Notes: generated by a model not told the origin, from the letters alone. Positions 33,136-42,974 are shown, numbered from the stretch's first letter. The stretch is DNA of 64,000 bases from Microbulbifer elongatus (GCF_020524885.1 NZ_JAIVKJ010000004.1:62001-126000); one strand, 5' to 3'. Translations and numbers: made by a program.

Positions 33136-34749
33136 ATGGAGAAATCGTTCAGCGCGAAGCGGGAATCAATGACTACAGTGGATCAGCATTGTCTGGAGGC
33201 GCGTGCGCTGCTTGCGCAAGGTAAGCTGCGTGAATCCATGGCTTGCATTAAAGTCTTGCTGGAGGCTCGGCCCGAGAGCACTGATGGTTGGCTGGTGTTA
33301 AGTGAAATCCAGGCGGCGACAGGAAACTTCCAGGCCGCAGTGATGGCCTCTGAAAAAGCGATAAGTCTGGGAGCGGAGAATTCGGAGGTTCTGCTTCAGT
33401 TCTGTCGCTGTGCACATGCATTGGGTGATCGAGCAGAACAAATAAGCCTGTATCTAAATCGTTTGGCTGGAATGCCGCGCTTGAGCGCTTATCAGTTAAA
33501 TGAGCTTGGCAGACTCTTCACAGCCATTGATCAACATCAAAAAGCAAAACATCAGTATCAGCGTGCCGTAGAACTGAGCAGCAATGAGTCAGGATTTTAT
33601 TACAACCTGGCCACTGCACAGCGTTTTCTCGGCGAGATAGGAGAGGCCGAGCAGACGGCTAGTCGGGCGATTGAGCTCAATCCCGCGGATAGTGACGCGC
33701 ATCTGTTGCGTTCAGGGTTGCGCCGACAGACAGAGGAAAATAACCATTTGACCTCTTTGCAGGTATCACTTACCCGCAGCGGGGTCTCTGTGCGGGATCG
33801 TGTCAACCTGCACTACGCGCTTGCCAAGGAGCTTGAGGACCTGGGGAACTGGGAAGAGGCGTTCTCCAACCTTCAGGTTGGCGCCGGCTTGCGGCGAGAG
33901 CATATGCGCTACGACCTTCAGGGCGATCTGGCGGTAATGCAGTCATTGCAAAATAATTTCGATTCAAATTTCTTCGCAGTCAAAAGAGAAAGTTGCGAGT
34001 CCAACGAACCCATTTTCATTCTCGGAATGCCCCGCACGGGTAGTACTTTACTTGAACGAATTCTCGAATCTCATACTGGGGTCCAATCCGCCGGCGAGCT
34101 AAACAATTTTGCCCGCGAGATGATTCGTCTGGTTCAGAGTGCGGGAACTAATGTGGGGCGGAATAAGCTATCGCTGATCGAGTCCAGCCGCCAAGTCGAT
34201 TTTCGGGTATTGGGAGAAAGCTACATTGCCAGTACGAGAATGCTAACTGGTACGAATAAGCATTTCATCGATAAATTGCCGTTCAACTACTTGTATATTG
34301 GGCTAATACATGCGGCGCTGCCCAATGCCCGGATTGTTCATGTGCACCGTGACCCCATGGACACCTGTTATGCCATCTACAAGCAGTTGTTCCAGAGTGC
34401 TTATCCATTTTCCTATGATTTGAATGAGCTCGGGCAGTATTATCTTGCCTATCGTCACTTAATGGAACACTGGGAGTCCGTGTTGCCTAAGGGGCGGATC
34501 TGTCAGGTGCGCTATGAGGATTTGGTGGCAGATACCGAGGGCAGTGTACGCGGAGTGCTGGACTATTGTGGATTGGAGTGGCAGGCGCAATGTCTTGCCT
34601 TTCATGATAGCCGGCAGGCATCGACCACGGCCAGTGCTACTCAGGTTCGCCAGCCAATCTACGCCTCATCGATAGGGAAGTGGAAGAATTACCACCGGCA
34701 GTTGAGGCCACTTCAGGAAGTCCTTGAACGCGGCGGTGTGCAAATTTAA
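33136..34749 (+). CDS. TPR-containing sulfotransferase-family protein
   Basis: 537 aa. N-terminal tetratricopeptide repeats (about residues 15-250; e.g. YYNLATAQRFLGEIGEAEQ) precede a sulfotransferase domain. The PAPS 5'-phosphate loop reads FILGMPRTGSTLLERILES and the 3'-phosphate motif VHVHRDPMDTCYAIY. The domain would transfer sulfate from PAPS to an unknown acceptor, possibly a protein bound by the TPRs. The start is uncertain: ATG 33136 or ATG 33169 (MTTVDQ); a GTG at 33097 is less likely because it falls within the terminator tail. No signal peptide is visible, so it is cytosolic. Confidence 0.85.
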   Translation: MEKSFSAKRESMTTVDQHCLEARALLAQGKLRESMACIKVLLEARPESTDGWLVLSEIQAATGNFQAAVMASEKAISLGAENSEVLLQFCRCAHALGDRAEQISLYLNRLAGMPRLSAYQLNELGRLFTAIDQHQKAKHQYQRAVELSSNESGFYYNLATAQRFLGEIGEAEQTASRAIELNPADSDAHLLRSGLRRQTEENNHLTSLQVSLTRSGVSVRDRVNLHYALAKELEDLGNWEEAFSNLQVGAGLRREHMRYDLQGDLAVMQSLQNNFDSNFFAVKRESCESNEPIFILGMPRTGSTLLERILESHTGVQSAGELNNFAREMIRLVQSAGTNVGRNKLSLIESSRQVDFRVLGESYIASTRMLTGTNKHFIDKLPFNYLYIGLIHAALPNARIVHVHRDPMDTCYAIYKQLFQSAYPFSYDLNELGQYYLAYRHLMEHWESVLPKGRICQVRYEDLVADTEGSVRGVLDYCGLEWQAQCLAFHDSRQASTTASATQVRQPIYASSIGKWKNYHRQLRPLQEVLERGGVQI

Positions 34750-34760
34750 GCAAGAAAATA

Positions 34761-34787
34761 AAAATGGCAGCCGAGGCTGCCATTTCT
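34761..34787. terminator. Bidirectional terminator
   Basis: AAAATGGCAGC-cgag-GCTGCCATTT lies between the convergent sulfotransferase and M1 aminopeptidase genes. T-rich tails occur on both strands. Confidence 0.8.
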
Positions 34788-34806
34788 ATATGATGAGGAA
34801 AGCTTG

Positions 34807-37557
34807 CTATTTCAAGCTGCCCATCAGCACTTGCCCTTTTTCCTTCAGCGCCATGCAAAGCTTGATTCCTTCCTCCGTCTGATCCAGAGCCCGCTGGTAC
34901 CCGGGCACCAGCTTTTGCTGTTGGGTAAACAGCATCTGTACCTGCTCCAGAGACTGCTGATCACAGAAGTTGGCGGCGAAGCGCGGGGTGTTGCGTCGCC
35001 ACTGCTCGGGAATTTTTTCGACCACCGCGGTGAAATTATCCTGCAGCCACTGCCAGTTCTTGGCCTGCAGCTCAGGCTCCACCATCGCATTCTGGATAAG
35101 CCCAAAGGCTTCCCGCGCGCCCATGTCATCGCTCAGTGCGAGGTTATGGACGATGTCCAGCTGCGACGGGTCAGTAACACGGCCGATGGCATTGGCGCTG
35201 GCATTTTCGAACAGTGGATCGTCCAGTTCGCCGCGCATCTTGATCAGGTGCTCGAGAAATTCCTTGCCGGAATCCTGTATCGCCACGGTAAGCGCGCTCT
35301 CATACAGGTCTGAATCGAGGGCGTTGGAGTCCCGTTCTGTGCCAAAGCCGGTAAATTGCTCGGCCTGCTTTTGAAGTTGCTTGCGGATGTCCTTGTCCTT
35401 GCCTTCCAGGGCGAGGAAGCCGAGCAATCGGCTGTTCAGCAGTTTGCTTTCCGAGTCCTTCTTTTGTGCGAGTTGCTGCACTTTTTGTCCGTAGTGCTTT
35501 TTCAGGAATGCCTGCCAGTTGGCCGCATTGGCATCATCCACGTAGTGGTCACCGTATTTGGCGAGATAACCCAGAGTTGCTTCCACTACCTGGCGCTTGT
35601 CGGAGGTGGCAGAAAGGCGGATCACCTCCAGCAGGGTGCCCGGTTTGAGCGTACCGGCCTCGAAGGCGGCGAAGGCACTGTCGATCAATGACAGGCGCTC
35701 GGTGGGAGTAAGGTTGTCAAACTGTTCCAGCAGCGCCAGCCAGTTTTTTTCATCCATCGTGAAGCGGTAGTAGCCACTGCCGTTTACATTGGGCATTACC
35801 CAATTGGGACAAGCTCCACCCTTGAGGTCGATAGCCTGCTGGCTGCCGGTGAGGAATTCGCACTGTTGCAAACCGCCATCGCCACGGATGCAGAATGGAA
35901 TACTCCACTGTTGGCCGCTGTCGGCAATCGGTGATCCCAGCGGTTTGTACCGCTGCTGGCTGATGCGTACCTTGGCCGCGCCTTCGGTATTACAGTCCAG
36001 GGTGACCGACAACAGGGGCACACCTTTCTGTTCCACAAATGTCCGGAAGGTTTCGGTCAGCTGCGGGCTGTTGGTTTCATCGCCGATGACTTTGTAGAAG
36101 TCCGGTGAATCAGCCACGCCGTCGGCAAACTGTTCGATATATCGGCCGAGAGCCGGGCGGAAGGTGTTGGCTCCAAAATATTCATCCACCATGTGGATAA
36201 CGCCGAGGCTCTTGGAGTAAGTGATGGCATCGTAGGCGTTGCGAATATTGTTATTGTCGGTAATCGGTTCGCGAATGGCGCGGGTGCTGGCGAGGGAGTC
36301 CAGCTTCATGGCGCTGATGGCGCGCACTGCGGCGTTCAAGTCGTGGCCACCGTCCGGCTCCATGATGGTGAGCGCCAGCGGCGTGCCCCAGGTGGCGAAG
36401 CCTTCCTTCAGCCACAGGTCGTCCCACCAGGGCGGAGTGACCAGGTTGCCGAACCACATATGGGCGATTTCATGAGCGTGTACGCCAAGCAGGGCGAGGC
36501 GCAGGCCGGGGGCGGGTTCATCCCCTTCCACCAAAATACGCTGCTCGCGATAGGTAATGGCGGCGGAGAGCTCGGTAGCGCCGCTGGGCCATTGGGGTGC
36601 GGCAATAATATCCAGCTTGCGGAAGGGATATGGGCGCTGGAGCTGCTCTTCAAAAATGCGCAGCATTTCCGGGGTTTTATCCAGCACGTATTTCATATCC
36701 TTGCCGCGACCTTTGCGCGCAAAGCCGCGTAAGGGCAGTGGTTCCTTGCGGTACTTGTTGGCGGGGATTGCCGGGCGCTCTACCACGTCGAACGGGCCCA
36801 CGGCGAGGGACAGCAGATAGGTGGGCATGGGGCGGGTCTGGGCAAAGGTGACCTTCTCCATGCCGTTGCCGGCATCCACGCGCTCGGTCTCTGGGCCGTT
36901 GCTGATGGCTTTGTAACCCTCGGGAATGGTGAGGCTGATGTCGTAGGTCGCCTTGAGACCGGGTTCATCGAACCCGGGCAGGAAGCGGCGTGCCTGGATG
37001 GATTCGGATTTGGCCAGGGCGTAGGCATCGCCTTTTTCTTCGACCTTGAACAGGCCGGCGAGGTTTTTATCGAACGGGGCGCTGTATTTGATGTGCAGGG
37101 TGATTTTGCCGGCCGGTACACCACCGGCGAAGTCAACGCGCACCACGCCGCTATCGAGCATCTGGCGGTAGTGGGCGGGTACCTCTTTGTTGTTTTCGGC
37201 GGGGACTATGGCCTTGGCTTCGGCGACATCGATGTTGTTGCCGTGCATCCAGATGTGGTCGGTCGCCTTGTCGATATCGATGTCGATTTCTACCTGGCCG
37301 TGAAAGGTGTCTTCACGAGGATCGAGGGTGAGGTCGAGGCGGTAGGCGCTTGGGCGGACGCCGTCGGGGAGTTTGCCGGCGGGTGGCTGTTCTGCGACGC
37401 TCGGTTCGGGCGCTTTGGCAGTGGTTTCAGTGGTGGCCGCCTGTTCCTTGGCGGCGGGTTCCGCTGCGGGTTTGTCTGTGGTGGTTTTGTTTTCGGTTCC
37501 GCAGGCGGAGAGGAGTATCAGTCCGGCAAGTAGCGTCGGAAGGGTAACAATTCGCAT
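34807..37557 (-). CDS. M1-family zinc aminopeptidase, predicted lipoprotein
   Basis: 916 aa from the ATG at 37557. The frame extends upstream but the added 60 residues are not signal-like. The signal peptide ends in the lipobox ILLSACG, then a low-complexity Thr/Ala/Glu/Pro linker. The M1 domain holds HEIAH (about 362-366) and, 18 residues on, the zinc Glu in LKEGFATW. The substrate-specificity motif, GAMEN in most M1 enzymes, reads GATELSAAI. An ERAP1-like helical C-terminal domain follows. It should trim peptides in the periplasm or at the outer membrane. Confidence 0.92.
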   Translation of the reverse strand: MRIVTLPTLLAGLILLSACGTENKTTTDKPAAEPAAKEQAATTETTAKAPEPSVAEQPPAGKLPDGVRPSAYRLDLTLDPREDTFHGQVEIDIDIDKATDHIWMHGNNIDVAEAKAIVPAENNKEVPAHYRQMLDSGVVRVDFAGGVPAGKITLHIKYSAPFDKNLAGLFKVEEKGDAYALAKSESIQARRFLPGFDEPGLKATYDISLTIPEGYKAISNGPETERVDAGNGMEKVTFAQTRPMPTYLLSLAVGPFDVVERPAIPANKYRKEPLPLRGFARKGRGKDMKYVLDKTPEMLRIFEEQLQRPYPFRKLDIIAAPQWPSGATELSAAITYREQRILVEGDEPAPGLRLALLGVHAHEIAHMWFGNLVTPPWWDDLWLKEGFATWGTPLALTIMEPDGGHDLNAAVRAISAMKLDSLASTRAIREPITDNNNIRNAYDAITYSKSLGVIHMVDEYFGANTFRPALGRYIEQFADGVADSPDFYKVIGDETNSPQLTETFRTFVEQKGVPLLSVTLDCNTEGAAKVRISQQRYKPLGSPIADSGQQWSIPFCIRGDGGLQQCEFLTGSQQAIDLKGGACPNWVMPNVNGSGYYRFTMDEKNWLALLEQFDNLTPTERLSLIDSAFAAFEAGTLKPGTLLEVIRLSATSDKRQVVEATLGYLAKYGDHYVDDANAANWQAFLKKHYGQKVQQLAQKKDSESKLLNSRLLGFLALEGKDKDIRKQLQKQAEQFTGFGTERDSNALDSDLYESALTVAIQDSGKEFLEHLIKMRGELDDPLFENASANAIGRVTDPSQLDIVHNLALSDDMGAREAFGLIQNAMVEPELQAKNWQWLQDNFTAVVEKIPEQWRRNTPRFAANFCDQQSLEQVQMLFTQQQKLVPGYQRALDQTEEGIKLCMALKEKGQVLMGSLK

Positions 37558-37699
37558 GGTAAATCTTTGCTTTGGAATGGTTGGTTCGCGGTCTCTCCCA
37601 TTGTAGCGGGTTGGGTGGGATGGTTTGCAGGGGCATCGGGATAGGATGAGCCTCGTGTCAGCTCGGTGGCTTTTTAAGTGGTGCTTTGTAGCGGGTACC

Positions 37700-37824
37700 G
37701 TGGCGGCCAGGTGCCGGGGATTGGTTTTCAAAACCAAGCTAGGCGCCCCCCTATGAACCCATCCATGGGCGTTGCGGCGGCGACGTCCTGTCGCCGACGC
37801 TTTTGAAAACCAATCCCCGGCACC
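37700..37824 (+). repeat. Structured palindromic intergenic repeat, copy D
   Basis: The outer arms 37710-37733 and 37801-37824 are perfectly complementary over 24 bp (GGTGCCGGGG...GGCACC). The inner hairpin is GCGGCGGCGAC-gtcct-GTCGCCGACGC (37774-37800, one G-A type mismatch). The small hairpin CCCA-tcca-TGGG is at 37758-37769. Like copy B it has GCTAGGCGC between the outer arm and the small hairpin. The left flank is GTGGCGG. It lies between the S15-type hydrolase and the aminopeptidase. Confidence 0.9.
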
Positions 37825-37864
37825 CGACCTTTGCTTGTTACTGCAGTGCTTTTGTCGCGACGGA

Positions 37865-39424
37865 CTACAAATGCGGAATCGTCAGCACAGACTGCCTGCT
37901 GCTGCGATAGGGCACCACAATTTCATAATTCCTGTCTTCAAGCCTCTGATAAATCGTTCCCTCGGTATCGATCGCCAGTGTCACCACATGTCCCGGCGGT
38001 ACGTCGTAGGAGGTGGTGAAGAGTTCCATGGAAATTTTTTGTGCCTGGCCCACCTGTGCGTTGCGCAGGGTTAAGGGGGCGTGGGTGATGAGGCGGCCGA
38101 GGCCGAGTGGGCCGGTGTCGTATAGGTGTACCTGGAGCTGCACTTCGGGCTTGCTGGGTTTTATCCACATTTCGAGGCTTGGTGTGCCGCGGATTTTGAA
38201 GGTACTCCAGTGTACTGGTGAGTTGTATTCGATGGCGTAGTAGCCGTTGATGCCGGTCATGTTGGTGTACACGGGGATGCCGAAGCCTTCGAGGGCGTCG
38301 GAGATGACTGGGATGCCGGTGCCTGCTTTGGTATCAGCGCCGCCGTGGAACTCATTACTCCAGCCCCAGCCGCTGTAGGGGCTGGTTTTCATGCTGCCGT
38401 TGTTGAAGTAGCTGAACCTCGGGTGCAGGTGGTACCGGGTGGTCTTGTCTGTTACCGGGAAGTCGTCGAACTGTTCAAGCTTGTTGCTGATGCGCACGGT
38501 CATGTCGACCTTGGGTTCGCTGTCGATGCCGTTGGGCTGGTCTTTCAGGTAACGATCGAACCAGCGGAAGGTGGTGGCCCAGATGTGGCCGTTATTGCCG
38601 CCGAGGGTTTCGGTGACGGCGTGGGTGCCGGGGTTGAGGAGCAGTTTTTTGGGGCCGTCCAGCAGGCTGTAGAGCTGGGTCATGCTGTTGGGCTTGAACA
38701 GGTAGTCGGCGAAGTTGTTGGACATGAGTACGGCAGTGCCGTTGCTGTTCAGTTCGGGCACATAGGAGAGTGCGGAGCGGGGCGCGGCGAACGCCTGTAC
38801 GCCCTGGATGTTCTCGGCAGCGCGCAGGTTGGCCCAGATGGTATCCACTTCCGGGTCGAGGTTGAACGCGGTGGTAGTGAGGATAGTGCCCCACACCAGG
38901 TTGACGGTATTGCCCGGGTAGAGCCCCTCGATAACGTCGGGCCAGCCGGAAAGTGCCGCGACGGCATCCACACGGGGATCCTGTGCCGCGGTGACCAGCG
39001 AGATCCCGGCGCCGTAGGAAATGCCGGCCAATCCCAGCTTGCCTACCGCGTAATTGTCTTCCAGCCAGTCGATCAGCACGCTGGCGTCGGCGATGGAGTT
39101 GTTGCCGGCGACATCCACCAGCCCCCCGGAGGCCCCAAAGCCACGGGTGGAGTAGCTCATTACCAAGTAACCATTTTTGGCGAGCTCTTTTGCCTGCAGA
39201 AGGTACTGGTTCTTGTCGAGCATCCAGTTGTTGGTGAACAGCACCGTGGGGTAGCCGCCGGCAGGTGCCGGGGTATCGGGGACAAACAGATTGGCGTCGA
39301 TCCCGGTGCCGTCAAAGGTGGTGATAACCACATCGGCAATAAACGTGGGTGCGGCCTGGGAGCTGGGGGTGAACGTGGCGCACAGGGCGCTGGCCAGCAG
39401 CGCCGGCAGGGCAAGTGTTTTCAT
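37865..39424 (-). CDS. Secreted S15/CocE-type alpha/beta hydrolase
   Basis: 519 aa with a signal peptide (MKTLALPALLASALCATF, cut near SQAAP). The alpha/beta-hydrolase nucleophile is Ser136 in GISYGAG. The acid Asp is probably in NNFADYLF and the His in NPGTHAVTE. A C-terminal jelly-roll domain like that of X-Pro dipeptidyl-peptidases (HWSTFKIRGTPSLEMWI) follows. Family members cleave Xaa-Pro peptides, esters or amides. This one may act with the secreted aminopeptidase next to it, but the true substrate is open. Confidence 0.85.
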   Translation of the reverse strand: MKTLALPALLASALCATFTPSSQAAPTFIADVVITTFDGTGIDANLFVPDTPAPAGGYPTVLFTNNWMLDKNQYLLQAKELAKNGYLVMSYSTRGFGASGGLVDVAGNNSIADASVLIDWLEDNYAVGKLGLAGISYGAGISLVTAAQDPRVDAVAALSGWPDVIEGLYPGNTVNLVWGTILTTTAFNLDPEVDTIWANLRAAENIQGVQAFAAPRSALSYVPELNSNGTAVLMSNNFADYLFKPNSMTQLYSLLDGPKKLLLNPGTHAVTETLGGNNGHIWATTFRWFDRYLKDQPNGIDSEPKVDMTVRISNKLEQFDDFPVTDKTTRYHLHPRFSYFNNGSMKTSPYSGWGWSNEFHGGADTKAGTGIPVISDALEGFGIPVYTNMTGINGYYAIEYNSPVHWSTFKIRGTPSLEMWIKPSKPEVQLQVHLYDTGPLGLGRLITHAPLTLRNAQVGQAQKISMELFTTSYDVPPGHVVTLAIDTEGTIYQRLEDRNYEIVVPYRSSRQSVLTIPHL

Positions 39425-39787
39425 GGTGTTTTCTCTGTATTTATTTCTTTTATTACAGCGTCATCGCGTTGGCCGATTGCATTGAGTGGCCGGAAGTTGA
39501 GTCTAGGGAGATGGTGCGGGGAAAGAAGTTGTCTTTTATTTGACTGAGAACTGGTTATCGGTCAGTGGCGTACGGCTATACGCAGAACTTTTCGGTCAGT
39601 TTGTGACTACTTGCGACCAGCCGGTCTGTGACCGGCTTATGCTCAGGGTGAATTACAGGTTCCCGTTTAAGATTGTTCTTTTTTTAACCAGTCAAAACCT
39701 GTATTGTGGCTTCTCGCGCAACATTGTTCAGAAAGTGATCAGTTGCTTCCGTCGAGAAGATCTAGCGAAAATCCGGGTGGTCAGAAT
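39425..39787. other. Intergenic region with one small hairpin
   Basis: This 363-nt region lies between divergent hydrolase and gluzincin genes. The only structure seen is the perfect hairpin AGCCGGTC-tgt-GACCGGCT (39619-39637), without a T tract. The last 150 nt are AT-rich and should hold the promoter of the gene at 39788, but no clear boxes stand out. No gene is supported. Confidence 0.5.
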
Positions 39788-41371
39788 ATGTTTTCAAGAA
39801 TGCTCGCGTACTTAGTCGTTTTTTCCGGCTCATGGCTGTTTACCAGCGATGTGATGGCGGACAATCTGGCGAAAGACACCTGGTACGAAATTGACAGCGC
39901 TAACTTTCAGATCATCACCAATGGTGAACCCAGTTCGGTGCGTCGCCTTGCGGAAGATCTGGAGCGCTACCGCGCGGTGGCATTGAGTCTGCTGGGCGCA
40001 AAAGATGACGGTGCCAAGCTGACCATCTACGCCGCTGCGGACCGCGAGAGCTATGCCGGTCTGGTGGGCGAGGATCTTTCCGAGCTGACCAACGGCCTGT
40101 TCGACACCACCGCCGAGGGCAGCTATGCCCTGGTGAACCTGGACGGCCGCACCGGTGAGCGCCAGCTGGAAGCGCGGGAGTTCCTGTTTCACGAGTACAC
40201 CCACTTCCTGAGCTACAACGGCACCACTACCCATTATCCGTACTGGTACAGCGAGGGCTTTGCCGAGTTCATGTCCACCATGACCTTTGGCCGGGGCAAT
40301 ACCTACGATATCGGCGCTATCCCCGGCGAGCGCGCCATGACGCTGCTCTACACCTCTCCGCTGCCCCTGAAGGAACTGTTGCGCGCTACCGTGTACAACA
40401 CGCCGGATGAAGAGAAGGGCCGCGTGTACGCCAGCGGCTGGATGCTGGCCCACTGGATCGTGATGAAGAGTGGCAAGACCGAGGAGTTCAAGCAGTTCGT
40501 CAAGGACTACAACAACGGTGCCGACCCGGTGAAGGCGCTGTCGAAAAACCTGGGTATGTCCATCGATGAGATCGAGAAGGTCTACAACGAGCAGTTCCGT
40601 GAAGGCCGCTTCCAGCTGGCGCGCGGCAAGGTACCTGCGACCTTTAAATCCGAGCGCCCGAAGCTGAAAGTATTGAGCGGTGAGGAAACCGTAGTGGAGC
40701 TGGCGCGCTTCCTGGTGAAATCCGGCTACAACACTCACGGTATCCACGAGCTGGTGGAATTCGCGGAGCGCGAAAACCTGTACGCCCCGGAATTGACCGC
40801 AGTGCGCGCCGATGCGGCAACCCGTGAAGGTGACTTCGACCAGGCAGCACGCCTGCTGGCCCAGGTGGCGCCTTCCGACCGGAGTAATTTCTGGTACCAG
40901 AAGGCCCAGGCCTGGTTGTGGCTGAATCGCGAGATCGGCTCCATGGGTGGCGACCGCAGCAACGAAGCGTTGAAAGGTGCGCGGGACAAATTTGTGAAGC
41001 TGGTGAATAACCAGTCCGGTGAGGCGATGAACTGGTACGGCCTCGCCATCAGCATGCAGATGCTGGGCTACCCGAAAAAGCAGTATGTGGAAATGCTTGA
41101 GCAGGCCTACCTGCGCGCCCCCCGCGAACTGCACATCGCCCAGTGGATGGCTCAGGAGCTGTACGAACGCAAAGATGCGGACTACTTCGCCGAGGTGGCA
41201 CAGCCGCTGATGCTGGAGCTGACCGATGAAGCCGAGTACAACCAGATGAAAAATATGCTGGCGGAACTGAAGCCCAAAGCGGTGGGTCAATCGATAACCC
41301 AGGGCAACGCTTCGGTAAAAGACAAGAAAAACAATACGGCGGCTGGGGGCTCCAGCAAGGCAACGCCCTGA
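39788..41371 (+). CDS. Secreted gluzincin-type (peptidase MA-like) metalloprotease with TPR-like tail
   Basis: 527 aa with a signal peptide (MFSRMLAYLVVFSGSWLFTS, cut near VMADN). The frame runs upstream of 39788 but that part has no signal sequence. HEYTH at residues 135-139 with Glu156 in SEGFAEFMS forms a HEXXH...E zinc site as in the peptidase MA/DUF1570 group. The C-terminal half is helical with TPR-like repeats (AATREGDFDQAARLLAQVAP). The start of the mature domain (WYEIDSANFQIITNG) is typical of that group. Targets are unknown. A terminator follows. Confidence 0.82.
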   Translation: MFSRMLAYLVVFSGSWLFTSDVMADNLAKDTWYEIDSANFQIITNGEPSSVRRLAEDLERYRAVALSLLGAKDDGAKLTIYAAADRESYAGLVGEDLSELTNGLFDTTAEGSYALVNLDGRTGERQLEAREFLFHEYTHFLSYNGTTTHYPYWYSEGFAEFMSTMTFGRGNTYDIGAIPGERAMTLLYTSPLPLKELLRATVYNTPDEEKGRVYASGWMLAHWIVMKSGKTEEFKQFVKDYNNGADPVKALSKNLGMSIDEIEKVYNEQFREGRFQLARGKVPATFKSERPKLKVLSGEETVVELARFLVKSGYNTHGIHELVEFAERENLYAPELTAVRADAATREGDFDQAARLLAQVAPSDRSNFWYQKAQAWLWLNREIGSMGGDRSNEALKGARDKFVKLVNNQSGEAMNWYGLAISMQMLGYPKKQYVEMLEQAYLRAPRELHIAQWMAQELYERKDADYFAEVAQPLMLELTDEAEYNQMKNMLAELKPKAVGQSITQGNASVKDKKNNTAAGGSSKATP

Positions 41372-41409
41372 TTACTCGCAGGCTTCTTTGCCAAATTGAC
41401 AGACTATTC

Positions 41410-41434
41410 AAGGGGAGCTTTGCTCCCCTTTTTA
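41410..41434 (+). terminator. Intrinsic terminator
   Basis: AAGGGGAGC-ttt-GCTCCCCTT runs into TTTATT, 39 nt after the metalloprotease stop. Confidence 0.9.
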
Positions 41435-41536
41435 TTGCCTGGAAACGTCGATTGGTATCAGCCTTCGTAATTTTCCAGTGACCACCGTGCCCAGAATTCG
41501 ACAGTGGCCGCTCGCTGGCAGCACCTTCACGATGTG

Positions 41537-42859
41537 CTAGCTGGATAACTGCGTAGCGCGCATCAGCGTTGCCATTTGCATCGGACTCTCGGGCTTTTGC
41601 GCCAGCCGCTCGTTGGCGAATGCTTCCGCGAGGGCGCGCTCGCCACTGCGAATAGCCGCTTCTGCGAGAGTCCAGTCGATGATATCGCGCTGCGCGTGGC
41701 TACCGCCGAATTGCTGGAAAATATAGCGAGCGCCATGCAGCTGCTGCATGGCCTCCGCGTAGTTACCGCGTGCGAATGCGATAAATCCTTCAACCAGTGG
41801 CAGACCAGTCTGGCTGGCCCAGCGCATCACGTCGTTCGTGGCATTCCCTTGCTCGCGCAATTTCTTGTGCAACACATTCACGCGTTCCGTGTGTCCGGCC
41901 ACCAAGTAGGCCATTACGGCATGCCAGTCGTTGAACGGGTAGGAATGTCCATCCGCAAGCGGCAGCCAGCAATCGGCTACTTCTTCGCTGCGCGACGCTA
42001 CGTCAACACCCAGCATCCAAAGGCGCCACAGCAGTGCAGAGGCATCCACCAGGTCCAGTGCCATGGAGCTGGTCTCGGCACGCACGGCGTTATCGTAGAG
42101 CCTTGTTGCTTCGTCAATTTCCTCCAGGTCCAGGTGAAACAGGGCGCGATGCCACCAGTTGTGCACTTTGAAGAAATTTTCCTTGTCCGCCCAGAAGGGT
42201 TCCCGGTTTTTCATCCACTCGATACCCTCTTGTGCGCGCCCCTGCATTTCCAGCACGTGAGTTACTGCGTGATGGGCCCAGCAATCGAAAGGTTCCAGGT
42301 CGAGGGCGCGGCGGCCGTATTCTTCCGCGCGGTCATATTCGCCGCATTCCTCGAGTCCGAATGCGTACATACCGAGGAGCAGAGAATAACCGGGGATCTC
42401 CGCCGACCAGTGCGGTAATACTCGGGCGATCCGATCCCGCAAGTTGCGACTGTTGGTACGGTAAAAGTCCATCAGGTGACCGCACTGGATGCCGACCAGG
42501 TCGTGAGGATAGTGCGCATTGTGGAAGTCGAGCTGCTCTGCAGCAGCGTGCCAGTTGCCAGCGATCAACTGCTCGAGAGCAAAAACATGTGAGGCCTCCC
42601 GTTCGCTCATGGGAAGTTTACGGGCCGTTTTGAGTATCCTTTGCGCCACCCGGGTCGCCTCCGGTTCAGTGGCTGTGGCGTACATATACGCCTGTAGCAG
42701 GTGGCCCATAACGAATTCAGGCGCCTCGATGACAGCCTGTTCCATATTCGGAAAGGGGTCTTCACTGTACAGGTTGAATGCTCGCCTTCCTTTGTCATAC
42801 AGGTCGGCGGCAGTCGTCGTGGCTCCAGTCAGGGGATTGCCTTGCGCGTCTTTAATCAT
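41537..42859 (-). CDS. TTC38-like tetratricopeptide protein
   Basis: 440 aa, soluble and helical throughout, with repeats resembling the TTC38/StaR-like TPR group (e.g. YGRRALDLEPFDCWAHHAVTHVLEMQ, shown in part: DLEPFDCWAHHAVTHV). The HHAVTHV and NWWHRALFHLDLEE histidines are hallmarks of that group. No biochemical role is established for bacterial members to my knowledge. It is the last gene of a minus-strand run from LysR, separated from the 99-aa gene by 115 nt. Confidence 0.75.
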   Translation of the reverse strand: MIKDAQGNPLTGATTTAADLYDKGRRAFNLYSEDPFPNMEQAVIEAPEFVMGHLLQAYMYATATEPEATRVAQRILKTARKLPMSEREASHVFALEQLIAGNWHAAAEQLDFHNAHYPHDLVGIQCGHLMDFYRTNSRNLRDRIARVLPHWSAEIPGYSLLLGMYAFGLEECGEYDRAEEYGRRALDLEPFDCWAHHAVTHVLEMQGRAQEGIEWMKNREPFWADKENFFKVHNWWHRALFHLDLEEIDEATRLYDNAVRAETSSMALDLVDASALLWRLWMLGVDVASRSEEVADCWLPLADGHSYPFNDWHAVMAYLVAGHTERVNVLHKKLREQGNATNDVMRWASQTGLPLVEGFIAFARGNYAEAMQQLHGARYIFQQFGGSHAQRDIIDWTLAEAAIRSGERALAEAFANERLAQKPESPMQMATLMRATQLSS

Positions 42860-42974
42860 GAGTTCGCCTTTGCGAGCAGAGGGTGTCGAAAAGGTTAGCC
42901 CATCCCCAGAAGCGCTTGCGCGCTGCCGAGAGCAACGGCGTGGTCTGGTTTCCGCCCGGCAAGCGCGGCCCTAG

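Noticed and set aside
38345..39547. A 400-codon plus-strand frame over the S15-type hydrolase
   Set aside because: The opposite strand encodes a signal peptide and a hydrolase core; the plus frame is Gly/Val-rich shadow sequence.
39830..41290. A 486-codon open frame antisense to the gluzincin-TPR gene
   Set aside because: The plus-strand protein has a signal peptide and a zinc site; the antisense translation has neither motif nor sensible composition.
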